Notes under the pieces: model-generated
The model's database searches: none
The model's input: only the letters and a program-made list of their open reading frames with translations
What the model was told of the DNA's origin: nothing
Shown: piece after piece, positions 6,761-14,252 of the stretch
Layout of the letters: the number at the start of each line of letters is the position of its first letter
Position numbering within the stretch: position 1 is the first letter of the stretch
Made by a program: the position numbers and the translations under genes
IMG/VR virus record: IMGVR_UViG_3300042992_001218
Location: 1 to 27,060 of that record
Length of the DNA stretch: 27,060 bases
Source of the DNA: a virus
Reading direction: 5' to 3' (one strand)

Positions 6761-9100
6761 ATGGCAACTCAACTAACTTTCCGCAGAGGCACATCCGAAC
6801 CAACTCAAGCATCAGGGCTGACTCTTGGTGAACCAGCGTTTAATACCGCGCTGAGTACTTTCCATATTGGACGAGGAGCAGGTGTCACGGCTGCTTGGGT
6901 TGGTGCACAAATCAGTGGTCTGTCTACGGGGATTGCTGCGGGACTTACCTTGCAGGTTCCAACCATGTCTGCGGTTAAAGACTATGTTGCAAGCACCACA
7001 TCTGGTGTTGCCACTCTAAACAGTTTAACAGGTGCAGTTACCATTGTTGGTGGCACTAATATTGGAGTTACCAGTGCTAGTGGAAGTATTACTGTTACGA
7101 ACTTGGGTGTGCGAACCTTTAACGGACTCACTGGTGCACTTCAAGGTGTGTCTGCTGCTGTTGCAGGAACAGGCATCTCCGTATCAGGTGCAACAGGCTC
7201 TGTTACCATTACAAATATTGGTGTTCAATCTTTCAACGGAAACACAGGTGCAGTCACAGGAGCATCGCTTGGTGCAAACACCTTTACCGCACTCAACACA
7301 TTCAACGCAGGTATTAGTGCTGCTGGTGGTGTGACTTTTGCGGGTGACATTGCAGTCAATGGTGGTGATATCATAACCACAAGTGCTACTGCAACGGTAT
7401 TCAACACAACTGCAACCACATTGAGTATTGGTGGTGCTGCTACTACTTTGGTAATGGGTGCTACTACTGGTGATGCCGCAATACGGAATCCTACTTTGAC
7501 ATTAGGCGATACGGGTGCTGCTATCATTAAAGCAAAAAATGGAGGACTTCTATTACAATCATCAACTGGCACATCTCCGAGCGGCAGTCTACCAAATATT
7601 ACAATAGATAATACTGAGAACGGTCTTGGTTTTGTAAGTATTATGGGTGGTAATCTATACCTTGGCTATAAACTAGATAATGTTGCCGCGACAACGCCAG
7701 TAAATATAGTGTTTGAAGGAGCAGACACTGACGAATTTGAAACCACATTAACTGTAGACAACCCAACAGCAAATAATACAATCGCCTTACCTAATGCTTC
7801 TGGTACTGTTGCACTCACAAGCCAGTTGATGGGGGCAGTGAACGGCTCAACGGCTGCAACCAATGCAGTGACTTCTTTCAACGGACGCACGGGTGCGGTT
7901 ACAGGTGCATCACTTGGTGCAAACACCTTTACTGGACTCAACACATTCAACTCAGGTATAACCACATCGTCCATCTACTCTTCCACAGGATCCACTTTCG
8001 GTGGAACTCTGCAAGTAAACGGTGGAACAACACTTGGTGCACGAGTTGATGTTGGTGGTGTTCTTGAGGTTGCTGGTGGTGTCACAATGGAATCCACTAG
8101 TGATCATGCTGGTGCTGCCAGGTTTGCTTCAACAGTTGTTTCTACAGGTTCAGTAACCGCGAATGGTGGATTGACTGCTTCCACCCTTGATGTGAGTGGT
8201 GCTGCTCGTTTGGCTAGTACACTTGCTGTTACTGGTATTCTGACACAAACAGGAGGTGCTACCTTTGCATCCACCACTGATCATACGGGTGCTGCCAGAT
8301 TTGCTTCAACAGTTGTTTCCACTGGTTCAGTAACTGCCAACGGTGGATTGACTGCTTCCACACTTGATGTTTCGGGAGCGGCTCGTACCACAGGAGATGT
8401 TACTGTTGGTGCAACTCTAACAGTCAACGGAAACTTCCAAGTTTACGGAACGCTTACTACTGTTAACCGCACAGACCTAAACATTGACGACAAAACCATC
8501 ACGATGGGTCGCACCCTTGCAAATGATGCTCTTGCAGACGGCGGTGGTTTAAGCCTGTCGGGAACTGCTGCTCGTACATGGACATGGAGCAATACTCGTT
8601 CAGCATGGGAAAGTAATCAAGGCGTAAATGTTGCTTCAACTTACGGGTATGCCGTAAACGGTACAAGTGTTCTTACAAGTAATACACTGGGCAGCGGTGT
8701 TACTGGTTCTAGTCTTACCAAAGTTGGAACACTGACAACAGGCGTATGGCAAGCCACAGCGATTGGTGCAACCTACGGTGGTACGGGAATTATTTCATAC
8801 ACCATTGGTGATGTGCTGTACGCAAACGGCACAAGTTCTCTTGCTAAACTTACTACTACCACGGCAGGATATCTGCTGTCGGCAAACGGTGCTGGTGCTG
8901 CTCCTGAGTACAAGCAGTTGCTTGTTAAAGACGGTGGCGGAACCTCTATTGCCACGGTCACTTCTGGATCAGGAACTCTTAGTGCTACTATTCAGTATGC
9001 CACGGCATCACTCAAGGGAGTTGCATCGTTTGATAACACTAACTTTACTGTTAGTACTGGAGCAGTTACGATTACAGGAGTAGACGGTGGCACTTACTGA
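6761..9100 (+). CDS. Modular tail fibre protein (779 aa)
   Basis: Residues 1-53 are the RBP-like module (QLTFRRGTSEPTQASGLTLG, WVGAQI). Repeated SFNGxTGAVTGASLGANTFT blocks follow near residues 120, 150 and 370. A block GDIAVNGGDIITTSATATVF recurs in the 1037-aa fibre. A tandem 59-residue duplication (DHxGAARFASTVVSTGSVTA, 8102-8278 and from 8279) follows. The C-terminal third (NGNFQVYGTLTTVN, IDDKTITMGRT, ADGGGL, then YGGTGI) aligns with the 652-aa fibre, and the protein ends GVDGGTY. AAGGA lies upstream of the ATG. A 49-bp block is identical in DNA to the 652-aa gene (8038-8086 and 4393-4441). The class is well supported as a virion fibre; receptor and attachment site are unknown. Confidence 0.78.
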   Translation: MATQLTFRRGTSEPTQASGLTLGEPAFNTALSTFHIGRGAGVTAAWVGAQISGLSTGIAAGLTLQVPTMSAVKDYVASTTSGVATLNSLTGAVTIVGGTNIGVTSASGSITVTNLGVRTFNGLTGALQGVSAAVAGTGISVSGATGSVTITNIGVQSFNGNTGAVTGASLGANTFTALNTFNAGISAAGGVTFAGDIAVNGGDIITTSATATVFNTTATTLSIGGAATTLVMGATTGDAAIRNPTLTLGDTGAAIIKAKNGGLLLQSSTGTSPSGSLPNITIDNTENGLGFVSIMGGNLYLGYKLDNVAATTPVNIVFEGADTDEFETTLTVDNPTANNTIALPNASGTVALTSQLMGAVNGSTAATNAVTSFNGRTGAVTGASLGANTFTGLNTFNSGITTSSIYSSTGSTFGGTLQVNGGTTLGARVDVGGVLEVAGGVTMESTSDHAGAARFASTVVSTGSVTANGGLTASTLDVSGAARLASTLAVTGILTQTGGATFASTTDHTGAARFASTVVSTGSVTANGGLTASTLDVSGAARTTGDVTVGATLTVNGNFQVYGTLTTVNRTDLNIDDKTITMGRTLANDALADGGGLSLSGTAARTWTWSNTRSAWESNQGVNVASTYGYAVNGTSVLTSNTLGSGVTGSSLTKVGTLTTGVWQATAIGATYGGTGIISYTIGDVLYANGTSSLAKLTTTTAGYLLSANGAGAAPEYKQLLVKDGGGTSIATVTSGSGTLSATIQYATASLKGVASFDNTNFTVSTGAVTITGVDGGTY
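8038..8086 (+). repeat. 49-bp block identical to 4393-4441
   Basis: This is the second copy of the block, in the 779-aa fibre gene. A diverged third version (SRVDITGILDVVGGAT) occurs in the 1037-aa fibre near 12108-12152. Confidence 0.85.
8102..8395 (+). repeat. Tandem 177-bp duplication in the 779-aa fibre gene
   Basis: A unit starting GATCAT at 8102 recurs at 8279, a period of 177 bp or 59 codons. Both copies encode GAARFASTVVSTGSVTANGG followed by LTASTLDVSGAAR with mostly silent differences. The second copy then diverges into the shared C-terminal region. Confidence 0.8.
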
Positions 9101-9124
9101 TTGAAAATATTACAGTGGTTGGGT

Positions 9125-9146
9125 AGCAGAGCGTAAAGGCTCTGCT
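9125..9146 (+). other. Intergenic stem-loop
   Basis: A perfect 8-bp stem AGCAGAGC/GCTCTGCT with a 6-nt loop lies between the 779-aa fibre stop and the coiled-coil gene start. No U-tract follows, so it is not a canonical terminator. It may protect the mRNA 3' end or be a processing site. Confidence 0.6.
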
Positions 9147-9186
9147 GTCCACATACATACTACAGCCTCTTGAAAGGAGATATATT

Positions 9187-9705
9187 ATGGAAAGCAAGAA
9201 CCCGAACGAAACTATTTTGATTCCCCTTCTAAACAAGCGACTCACTGATCTTGTTGTTGCAAATATTTTAACTGAAGCCAAGTTACTGTACTGCGAAGAA
9301 GAGAAAACAGAACTAAAAACACTGTTGGAGAAAGAGCAGACTGCGGCAAAGCAGTTTGTTGAAGACAACTCATCTGCTTTCTCCAAAGCACTGCAAGAGC
9401 AAACACAAAGCATTCGTGATACCTGTGAGCAGGAAAAAAATGCTGTGCAACAGGCTGCTGAACACAGCAAGCAAGAAATTGCTAAAAATTGGGCGCAAGA
9501 ACTTGCAACCCAAACAGGAAACCTGAATGCAAGGATTAGTGCCTTAACGGCAGAACTCCAATCATCCAATCAAATGGTTAGTTCTCTTCGCAAAGAGATC
9601 GAGGAGTTAACGGTACCAGTCGTTGTTGTGGAGGAAAAAACTACCCCACAACCGAAGCGAAACAGCAAAAAACTGGCTCCTGCAATGAGTAGTGATACCT
9701 ACTAA
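9187..9705 (+). CDS. Coiled-coil protein (172 aa), paralogue of the 71-aa gene
   Basis: A strong Shine-Dalgarno AAAGGAG precedes the ATG. The N-terminus NPNETILIPLLNKRLTDLVV, then AN and EAKLL, matches the start of the 71-aa gene at 5608. The middle (residues about 35-140) is almost wholly charged or polar helix with heptad-like leucines and alanines (TALTAELQSSNQMVSSLRKE-like spacing). The C-terminus is basic and proline-containing (PQPKRNSKK). There is no signal peptide or membrane segment. It lies between the 779-aa and 1037-aa fibres and probably shares their transcript. No enzyme family is recognised. A fibre chaperone, molecular ruler or trimerisation factor is an inference from position and coiled-coil content. 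Confidence 0.7.
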   Translation: MESKNPNETILIPLLNKRLTDLVVANILTEAKLLYCEEEKTELKTLLEKEQTAAKQFVEDNSSAFSKALQEQTQSIRDTCEQEKNAVQQAAEHSKQEIAKNWAQELATQTGNLNARISALTAELQSSNQMVSSLRKEIEELTVPVVVVEEKTTPQPKRNSKKLAPAMSSDTY

Positions 9706-9708
9706 ATA
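9701..9708 (+). promoter_or_regulatory. T4-late-type promoter candidate (ACTAAATA)
   Basis: ACTAAATA matches the TAAATA core of T4-type late promoters and overlaps the stop codon of the 172-aa gene. The predicted start, 6 nt after the element, is 9714, directly at the AGGAG that precedes the TTG start of the 1037-aa fibre. The motif is short, so chance occurrence is possible. Confidence 0.35.
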
Positions 9709-9713
9709 GGGGT

Positions 9714-9718
9714 AGGAG
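9714..9718 (+). promoter_or_regulatory. Shine-Dalgarno AGGAG fixing a TTG start
   Basis: AGGAG lies 8 nt before TTG 9727. The TTG is preferred because the product then starts MATQIQIKRG, aligned with the N-termini of the other RBP-like fibres (MATQLTFRRG, MAIIRIKRST). Confidence 0.8.
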
Positions 9719-9726
9719 AATTTACA

Positions 9727-12700
9727 TTGGCAACACAAATTCAAATCAAGCGTGGCTCTACCACTCCAGCAGGACTAACTGTTGGCGAAAGTGCCATGAA
9801 CACGAGCACCAACCAAATCTACTTGGGTGGAACGGGTGGAACTGTTTTGGTTGGTGGACAAGTCACGGGTGGTGTAGACATGGGTGCAGGTTCGGCTGTT
9901 TCTGCCAATCGCATTCCCACACAGAGTGGTGTCTACAACTATGTTCGCAATAGTACTGTTACTTCGTTTAATGGACTCACAGGAGCCGTGGGTGGTGTGT
10001 GTGCAGCGCAAGCAAACACCTTTACCGCACTACAGACATTCACGGCAGGTATTTCCGCTGCGGGTGGCATGACGCTTGACGGCGGCAAGGTGTGGCACTC
10101 CCTAAATGACGGAATCACATCTGGTCTTGATGCAGGATTGGTTCACGGCGTGTGTGGTTCTAGATTCTTGGAGAACCTACAGACAGGTCTGCTGTACGGT
10201 GGACTCATTAGTGTGAACGCAGGAAATACTGCACAAGTGAATATTACCGCAGGTGCAGGAATGGTTGTTTCTCCTGGAGCATCACTCACAGCATACCCCA
10301 TTCCCACAGTTACACCTGTTACATGGGCAGCAAAAACAGGGGTCACCCTTGCTGGATTGACTAGTAGTGACGAAACATGGCTTGCTATTGATAGCAGTGG
10401 CAATCTTGTACAAACGCTTGTTGCATTTACTGATGCACAGTACTCTTCACAGATTCCCCTTGGCGCAGCACTTCACTCGTCGCGCACAAACATTCAGTTG
10501 ATCAAGGGATATCCCCATGTTTCATATGGGCAACCAGAGCAGTTTGATCCGTTTATTCGTGCATTCGGAAACTTGAAACTATCGGGACACGAAATCTCTG
10601 CAAACGGAGCAAACCTAAATGTGAATCGCAGCGCAGGAAAAGCGTATGCGATGGGAAGAAACTACAGCAACGATCCAAACAATCCCAACATTGTTACCGA
10701 TACGAGTGCTGCTCCTGCAACTGGAATATATCGTTTCTATCGCAACGGAAGTGGTGCATTCACTACCGTTATCAACTCAGCAATTGATCCAAGCAAGTAC
10801 GATAACGGAACAGGCACTCTTGCCACCACCACTTCTGCAAAGTTTACGATTCAGCGACTGTTCTATCTGCCTGATCAGCCAACTTTGTTGGGTGTGTATT
10901 ACGGAAGACAAGAGTACAATTCCATTGCGGATGCACAGGCAAACATTCCATTTGAATCGTTTTCCGAAAGTGAGTCTACGGCAACACAGGGCATTTTCTG
11001 TGGATGGCTCATAGTTCAAGGAAACTGCACAGCCTTAAACGACACAGCCGATGCCAAATTTGTTAATGCAGGGCTGTTTCGAAACACTGCAAATATTGGT
11101 GGTGGTGGTCTTGCAATTGCGTCTATTGACGACTTGAATGATGTTACAACAACCACACCATCCAACAACCAAGTGCTTCGATGGAACAACGGCACAGCAC
11201 AGTGGGTAAACAGTGATGTTTCTTCCTTGGCTGTTTCGTCCTTTAATGGACTCACTGGCGCAGTTACAGGTGTCACGGTGGGTGGTGCAAACACCTTTAC
11301 AGCACTCAATACTTTTAATGCAGGTATCTCTGCTGCGGGTGGTGTAACCCTTGCAGGAACCCTCCAAGGAACGACAGGATCATTCTCTAAACTGCTGACT
11401 CTTTCTGATGGATTGAGTGCTGCGGGTGGTTTTACAGTTGGTAACGATATTTCTGTTTTTGGTATTAGAGTTGGCAGAGGAAATCGAGGTGCTTCCGCAG
11501 GAGGAGATACAAATCTTGCTGTGGGAGCCAATGCTCTTAAATCTGTTATTCCAAATCCAGGCTCATATGCAGGAATACAAAATTTAGCATTCGGAACGAG
11601 TGCATTAGAATTGACGACATCAGGTGGATATAATTCTGCATTTGGTACTGAGGCATTATATACCAATACTAGTGGTAATGGTAATATTGCTTTCGGTGTT
11701 CATGCACTAAGACTAAACACATCTGGAGCAGAGAACTGTGCTTTTGGTGGTGGACCAATGTATCAGAACACAACTGGTGGATACAATACTGCCATTGGAA
11801 GTTTAGCATATTATTACAAAAGTACAGGCAGTTATAATGTTGCCGTAGGATTTCAGGCAGGATATAATTTTGGTACTCCAAGATCTGGTAGTAATGTAAC
11901 ATCTGCAACTAACTGCACACTAATCGGTACTTATGCTACTCCTTTGACCAGCGGATCAACAAATGAAATTGTCATTGGTTATGATGCAATTGGTAAGGGC
12001 AGTAACACGGTTTCGATTGGAAACAGTTCAATTACTGCTACACACCTAACAGGACTTGTAAATATTTCTTCTGGTCTGAGTGCAGCAGGTGGTGCAACCC
12101 TCGGTTCACGAGTTGATATTACTGGTATTCTTGATGTTGTTGGTGGTGCCACAATGGAATCCACTCTTGATGTGGTGGGTGTTTCTAGATTTGCTGGTGG
12201 CGTGACTTTTGCAGGAACACTTCAAGGAACAACAGGCTCATTCTCTAAACTGCTGACTCTTTCCAATGGATTGAGTGCTGCGGGTGGAGTAACATTTGCA
12301 GGTGATATTGCAGTCAACGGTGGTGATATTACTACTACAAGTGCCACTGCAACTCTTTACAACACAACTGCAACTACTGTAAATATCGGTAATGCTGCTA
12401 GTACAGTAGGTGTAATGGGTGCAACAGCAGGTGCTAGATTGAACATTGGATCTAATTCTTATGTTAAAACTGGTTCTAAAAATACAACCACTACAACAAA
12501 ACAAGAGATTTTTTCGTATATAGCGGTAGCACCACCCCTTGCCGACACATATTTTGCTGACATAATTATTACTGCCAACTACGGTGGTAGTATTGCTGGT
12601 AGTATTAGTTCACAAATTACAAAAATGTTAGTTGCTACCTCTTATAATACAGCCATAAACCATACAGAATATGGAAATGTCAATACTGCTGGAAATTTGG

Positions 12701-12840
12701 CAGTATACACCGCTGAAATATCTGGAAATAATGTAATCATCTACGCAACACCCACTTCTTCGAGCCCAGTCTACCCAACGGTATTTAATACTTATGCTAC
12801 TCTTATAAAAGGATCTCTGGGTGCTAACACCGAGGAATAA
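9727..12840 (+). CDS. Giant modular tail fibre (1037 aa) with 17-residue beta-helical repeats
   Basis: Translation starts at TTG with AGGAG 8 nt upstream. Residues 1-47 are the RBP-like module. SFNGLTGAV blocks recur near residues 79 and 505. Residues about 135-480 hold a larger globular region (HGVCGSRFLENLQTG, ITAGAGMVVSPGASLTAYPI). Residues about 585-715 contain about seven units of the type NxAxGxxALxxNTSGGY, five of them exactly 17 residues apart, like trimeric adhesin head repeats. NEIVIGYDAIGKGSNTVSIG follows, a segment that in many phage fibres precedes an S74 chaperone, but no such domain follows here. SFSKLLTLSxGLSAAGG appears twice. The C-terminal 110 residues form an unrecognised beta-rich tip ending GANTEE. 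It is a virion adhesin by class; the receptor is unknown. Confidence 0.78.
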   Translation: MATQIQIKRGSTTPAGLTVGESAMNTSTNQIYLGGTGGTVLVGGQVTGGVDMGAGSAVSANRIPTQSGVYNYVRNSTVTSFNGLTGAVGGVCAAQANTFTALQTFTAGISAAGGMTLDGGKVWHSLNDGITSGLDAGLVHGVCGSRFLENLQTGLLYGGLISVNAGNTAQVNITAGAGMVVSPGASLTAYPIPTVTPVTWAAKTGVTLAGLTSSDETWLAIDSSGNLVQTLVAFTDAQYSSQIPLGAALHSSRTNIQLIKGYPHVSYGQPEQFDPFIRAFGNLKLSGHEISANGANLNVNRSAGKAYAMGRNYSNDPNNPNIVTDTSAAPATGIYRFYRNGSGAFTTVINSAIDPSKYDNGTGTLATTTSAKFTIQRLFYLPDQPTLLGVYYGRQEYNSIADAQANIPFESFSESESTATQGIFCGWLIVQGNCTALNDTADAKFVNAGLFRNTANIGGGGLAIASIDDLNDVTTTTPSNNQVLRWNNGTAQWVNSDVSSLAVSSFNGLTGAVTGVTVGGANTFTALNTFNAGISAAGGVTLAGTLQGTTGSFSKLLTLSDGLSAAGGFTVGNDISVFGIRVGRGNRGASAGGDTNLAVGANALKSVIPNPGSYAGIQNLAFGTSALELTTSGGYNSAFGTEALYTNTSGNGNIAFGVHALRLNTSGAENCAFGGGPMYQNTTGGYNTAIGSLAYYYKSTGSYNVAVGFQAGYNFGTPRSGSNVTSATNCTLIGTYATPLTSGSTNEIVIGYDAIGKGSNTVSIGNSSITATHLTGLVNISSGLSAAGGATLGSRVDITGILDVVGGATMESTLDVVGVSRFAGGVTFAGTLQGTTGSFSKLLTLSNGLSAAGGVTFAGDIAVNGGDITTTSATATLYNTTATTVNIGNAASTVGVMGATAGARLNIGSNSYVKTGSKNTTTTTKQEIFSYIAVAPPLADTYFADIIITANYGGSIAGSISSQITKMLVATSYNTAINHTEYGNVNTAGNLAVYTAEISGNNVIIYATPTSSSPVYPTVFNTYATLIKGSLGANTEE
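11380..11405 (+). repeat. 26-bp repeat, copy 1 of 3
   Basis: An identical 26-base stretch encoding FSKLLTLS occurs here, at 12238-12263 (same gene) and at 12975-13000 (307-aa gene). Each copy is embedded in a longer similar block TGSFSKLLTLSxGLSAAGG. Confidence 0.85.
11540..11880 (+). repeat. 17-residue (51-bp) adhesin-head-like repeats
   Basis: Consecutive units start NLAVG, NLAFG, NSAFG, NIAFG, NCAFG, NTAIG and NVAVG; from the second to the seventh the spacing is 17 residues. Several units end TSGGY, TSGNG or TTGGY. The pattern is that of a left-handed or trimeric beta-roll stalk. Confidence 0.8.
12238..12263 (+). repeat. 26-bp repeat, copy 2 of 3
   Basis: Same 26 bases as 11380-11405. 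The block continues into VTFAGDIAVNGGDITTTSAT, a module shared with the 779-aa fibre. Confidence 0.85.
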
Positions 12841-12842
12841 TA

Positions 12843-13766
12843 ATGGCTATACAAAGATTTAATGCCGTAGGTGGATACTCAACAGGACTCACCGCAACTG
12901 CCGTGATTGATGACACTGGTAATATTACTGGTGTTGGTGCAACATTCACAGGAACCTTTAGTGGTGCAACAGGATCATTCTCTAAACTGCTGACTCTTTC
13001 TGGTGGATTGAGTGCTGCTGGTGGAATTACATTCTCAAGTGCAATAGTATTGCCAATCAACGCTGCTCCCGCAATCACAATTGGAACTCATTCAACAAGA
13101 AATCTTATTCTGTCATGCGTTGATAGTGCGGGACTCATAGAAGTAGGAGGAAATACATCAGCATCACTAACAGTTCGTCAGGCAAGTGGTGGGGCTGTTG
13201 TAATTGGTGGAGGAATGGGCAACGCATATCTTTCAATATATGATGAAACTGGTAATGCCTATTTACAAAGCACAAATCTATTTATTGGAGATGGTGATGG
13301 TGTGGCAAATGGTAACTACATTCATATTGATGATGCGTCTACGACCATCACCGCTATTTGTGGTAGTTTTGGTGTGAGTGGTCGTCTTGATATGAATGGG
13401 GGATACTCCGAAGCGGGTGCCACGGCTACACAGGCAACAAACACCATAACATTTAATGCTGCTTCAGGAAACACACAAAAATTTGTTCCTAGTGCAGTGA
13501 CCAATACCGTTAATTTTACTAATATAAACACCACCCCAACACAGTGCACATCCGCAACTCTAATATTCCTGCACGGTGCAACTCCTTACGGACTTACTAC
13601 GGGAACATTCTCTGTGCAACTAGCGGGAGTAACCAAAACTGTGAAGTGGTCTGGCGGATCTGCACCAACGCTAACAAACACTGCAAACAAAACAGATATT
13701 CTTAACTTCCTGACATATGATGGTGGAACTACTTGGCTTGGATTTGTTGGAGGTCTGAATTTCTAA
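12843..13766 (+). CDS. Tail fibre-like structural protein (307 aa)
   Basis: The ATG follows the 1037-aa stop by 2 nt, with GAGGA 7 nt upstream. The N-terminus (FNAVGGYSTGLTATAVIDDT) is a beta-rich leader, followed by the TGSFSKLLTLSGGLSAAGG module shared with the 1037-aa fibre. The middle resembles beta-helical fibre sequence. The C-terminal part (about residues 205-307; SVQLAGVTKTVKWSGGSAPT, LTYDGGTTWLGFVGGLNF) matches a short domain common at the end of phage tail or fibre proteins. It probably forms part of the same appendage as the preceding fibre. The structural call is well supported; the specific role is unknown. Confidence 0.75.
   Translation: MAIQRFNAVGGYSTGLTATAVIDDTGNITGVGATFTGTFSGATGSFSKLLTLSGGLSAAGGITFSSAIVLPINAAPAITIGTHSTRNLILSCVDSAGLIEVGGNTSASLTVRQASGGAVVIGGGMGNAYLSIYDETGNAYLQSTNLFIGDGDGVANGNYIHIDDASTTITAICGSFGVSGRLDMNGGYSEAGATATQATNTITFNAASGNTQKFVPSAVTNTVNFTNINTTPTQCTSATLIFLHGATPYGLTTGTFSVQLAGVTKTVKWSGGSAPTLTNTANKTDILNFLTYDGGTTWLGFVGGLNF
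12975..13000 (+). repeat. 26-bp repeat, copy 3 of 3
   Basis: Same 26 bases as 11380-11405, located near the start of the 307-aa gene, which links this smaller protein to the large fibre by module sharing. Confidence 0.85.
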
Positions 13767-14167
13767 TGTTTCCATCAAAGGTAGGTTTTCACTCCTCTAT
13801 TCTTACTCCGAGGCTGACCAGTACTCTTGTGGCTTTGAGCAGAAGCGTAAACAATTACGGTACGATTGGGTATGTTCTCATCGGTAACATAAACAAGCGT
13901 GAAAGATTTTTCGTAACAACAACGAATGCTAACATTACAGTTCAAATAGAAACTACAAGCACATCAGCAAATCCCTTTTTTGTGATTACAGGAACAAATG
14001 CGTTTGCTACTCCTATTGAATTAAAAATCAACAATGGAGAGTATATTCATATTGGTGTAAAAGGATCCGTTGTAGGTACTGGAACTTTATCCTTGCGTTC
14101 AAATAGTTCTACAGGAACAGTTTTGGCAAGCGTTGCATACACCGTTATCACTGGTGGCAGACCCTAA
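13766..14167 (+). CDS. Small beta-rich probable virion protein (133 aa)
   Basis: The start is taken as ATG 13766, which overlaps the preceding stop (TAATG, 1 nt), with GGAGG at 13749-13753. An in-frame ATG further upstream lies inside the previous gene and is less likely. The product is rich in T, N, I and V with alternating patterns (FFVTTTNANITVQIETTSTS) and has no signal peptide or membrane helix. It is the last gene of the fibre block and is followed by a 22-bp repeat and a hairpin. No family is recognised. Virion association is inferred from coupling to the 307-aa gene. Confidence 0.6.
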   Translation: MFPSKVGFHSSILTPRLTSTLVALSRSVNNYGTIGYVLIGNINKRERFFVTTTNANITVQIETTSTSANPFFVITGTNAFATPIELKINNGEYIHIGVKGSVVGTGTLSLRSNSSTGTVLASVAYTVITGGRP

Positions 14168-14187
14168 ACCAAATAATCATCCGAATA
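14166..14187 (+). repeat. 22-bp direct repeat, copy 1
   Basis: The repeat overlaps the stop codon of the 133-aa gene and recurs exactly at 14540-14561. It is followed directly by a small stem-loop. The core is CCAAATAATCATCCGAATA. Confidence 0.9.
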
Positions 14188-14204
14188 TTTCTCTTGTAGA
14201 GAAA
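14188..14204 (+). other. Stem-loop after repeat copy 1
   Basis: A 6-bp stem TTTCTC/GAGAAA with a TTGTA loop sits directly after the 22-bp repeat. No good U-tract follows, so termination is doubtful. Confidence 0.45.
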
Positions 14205-14217
14205 GACAATTTGAACC

Positions 14218-14247
14218 TTGACTAAATTTCTTCTTACGGTATAAATA
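14218..14247 (+). promoter_or_regulatory. Promoter upstream of the 84-aa gene (late TATAAATA; also sigma70-like)
   Basis: TATAAATA at 14240-14247 is an exact T4-type late promoter element, and its predicted +1 is 14253, the A of the ATG. The same bases also fit a sigma70 promoter: TTGACT at 14218-14223, a 16-nt spacer and TATAAA at 14240-14245. Either reading places the transcript start at or next to the start codon. Confidence 0.6.
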
Positions 14248-14252
14248 ATAGT

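Noticed and set aside
11016-11666. 216-codon minus-strand open frame inside the 1037-aa fibre
   Set aside because: It is a shadow frame of a gene with clear fibre repeats, low-complexity Ala/Pro/Val sequence and no start signal.
11540-11880. Possible CRISPR-like or DNA repeat array with 51-bp period
   Set aside because: The periodicity is at protein level, DNA units diverge and there are no spacers. It is a beta-roll coding repeat.
14188-14204. Intrinsic terminator after the fibre block
   Set aside because: The 6-bp AT-rich stem is weak and no U-run follows, so it is listed only as a stem-loop.
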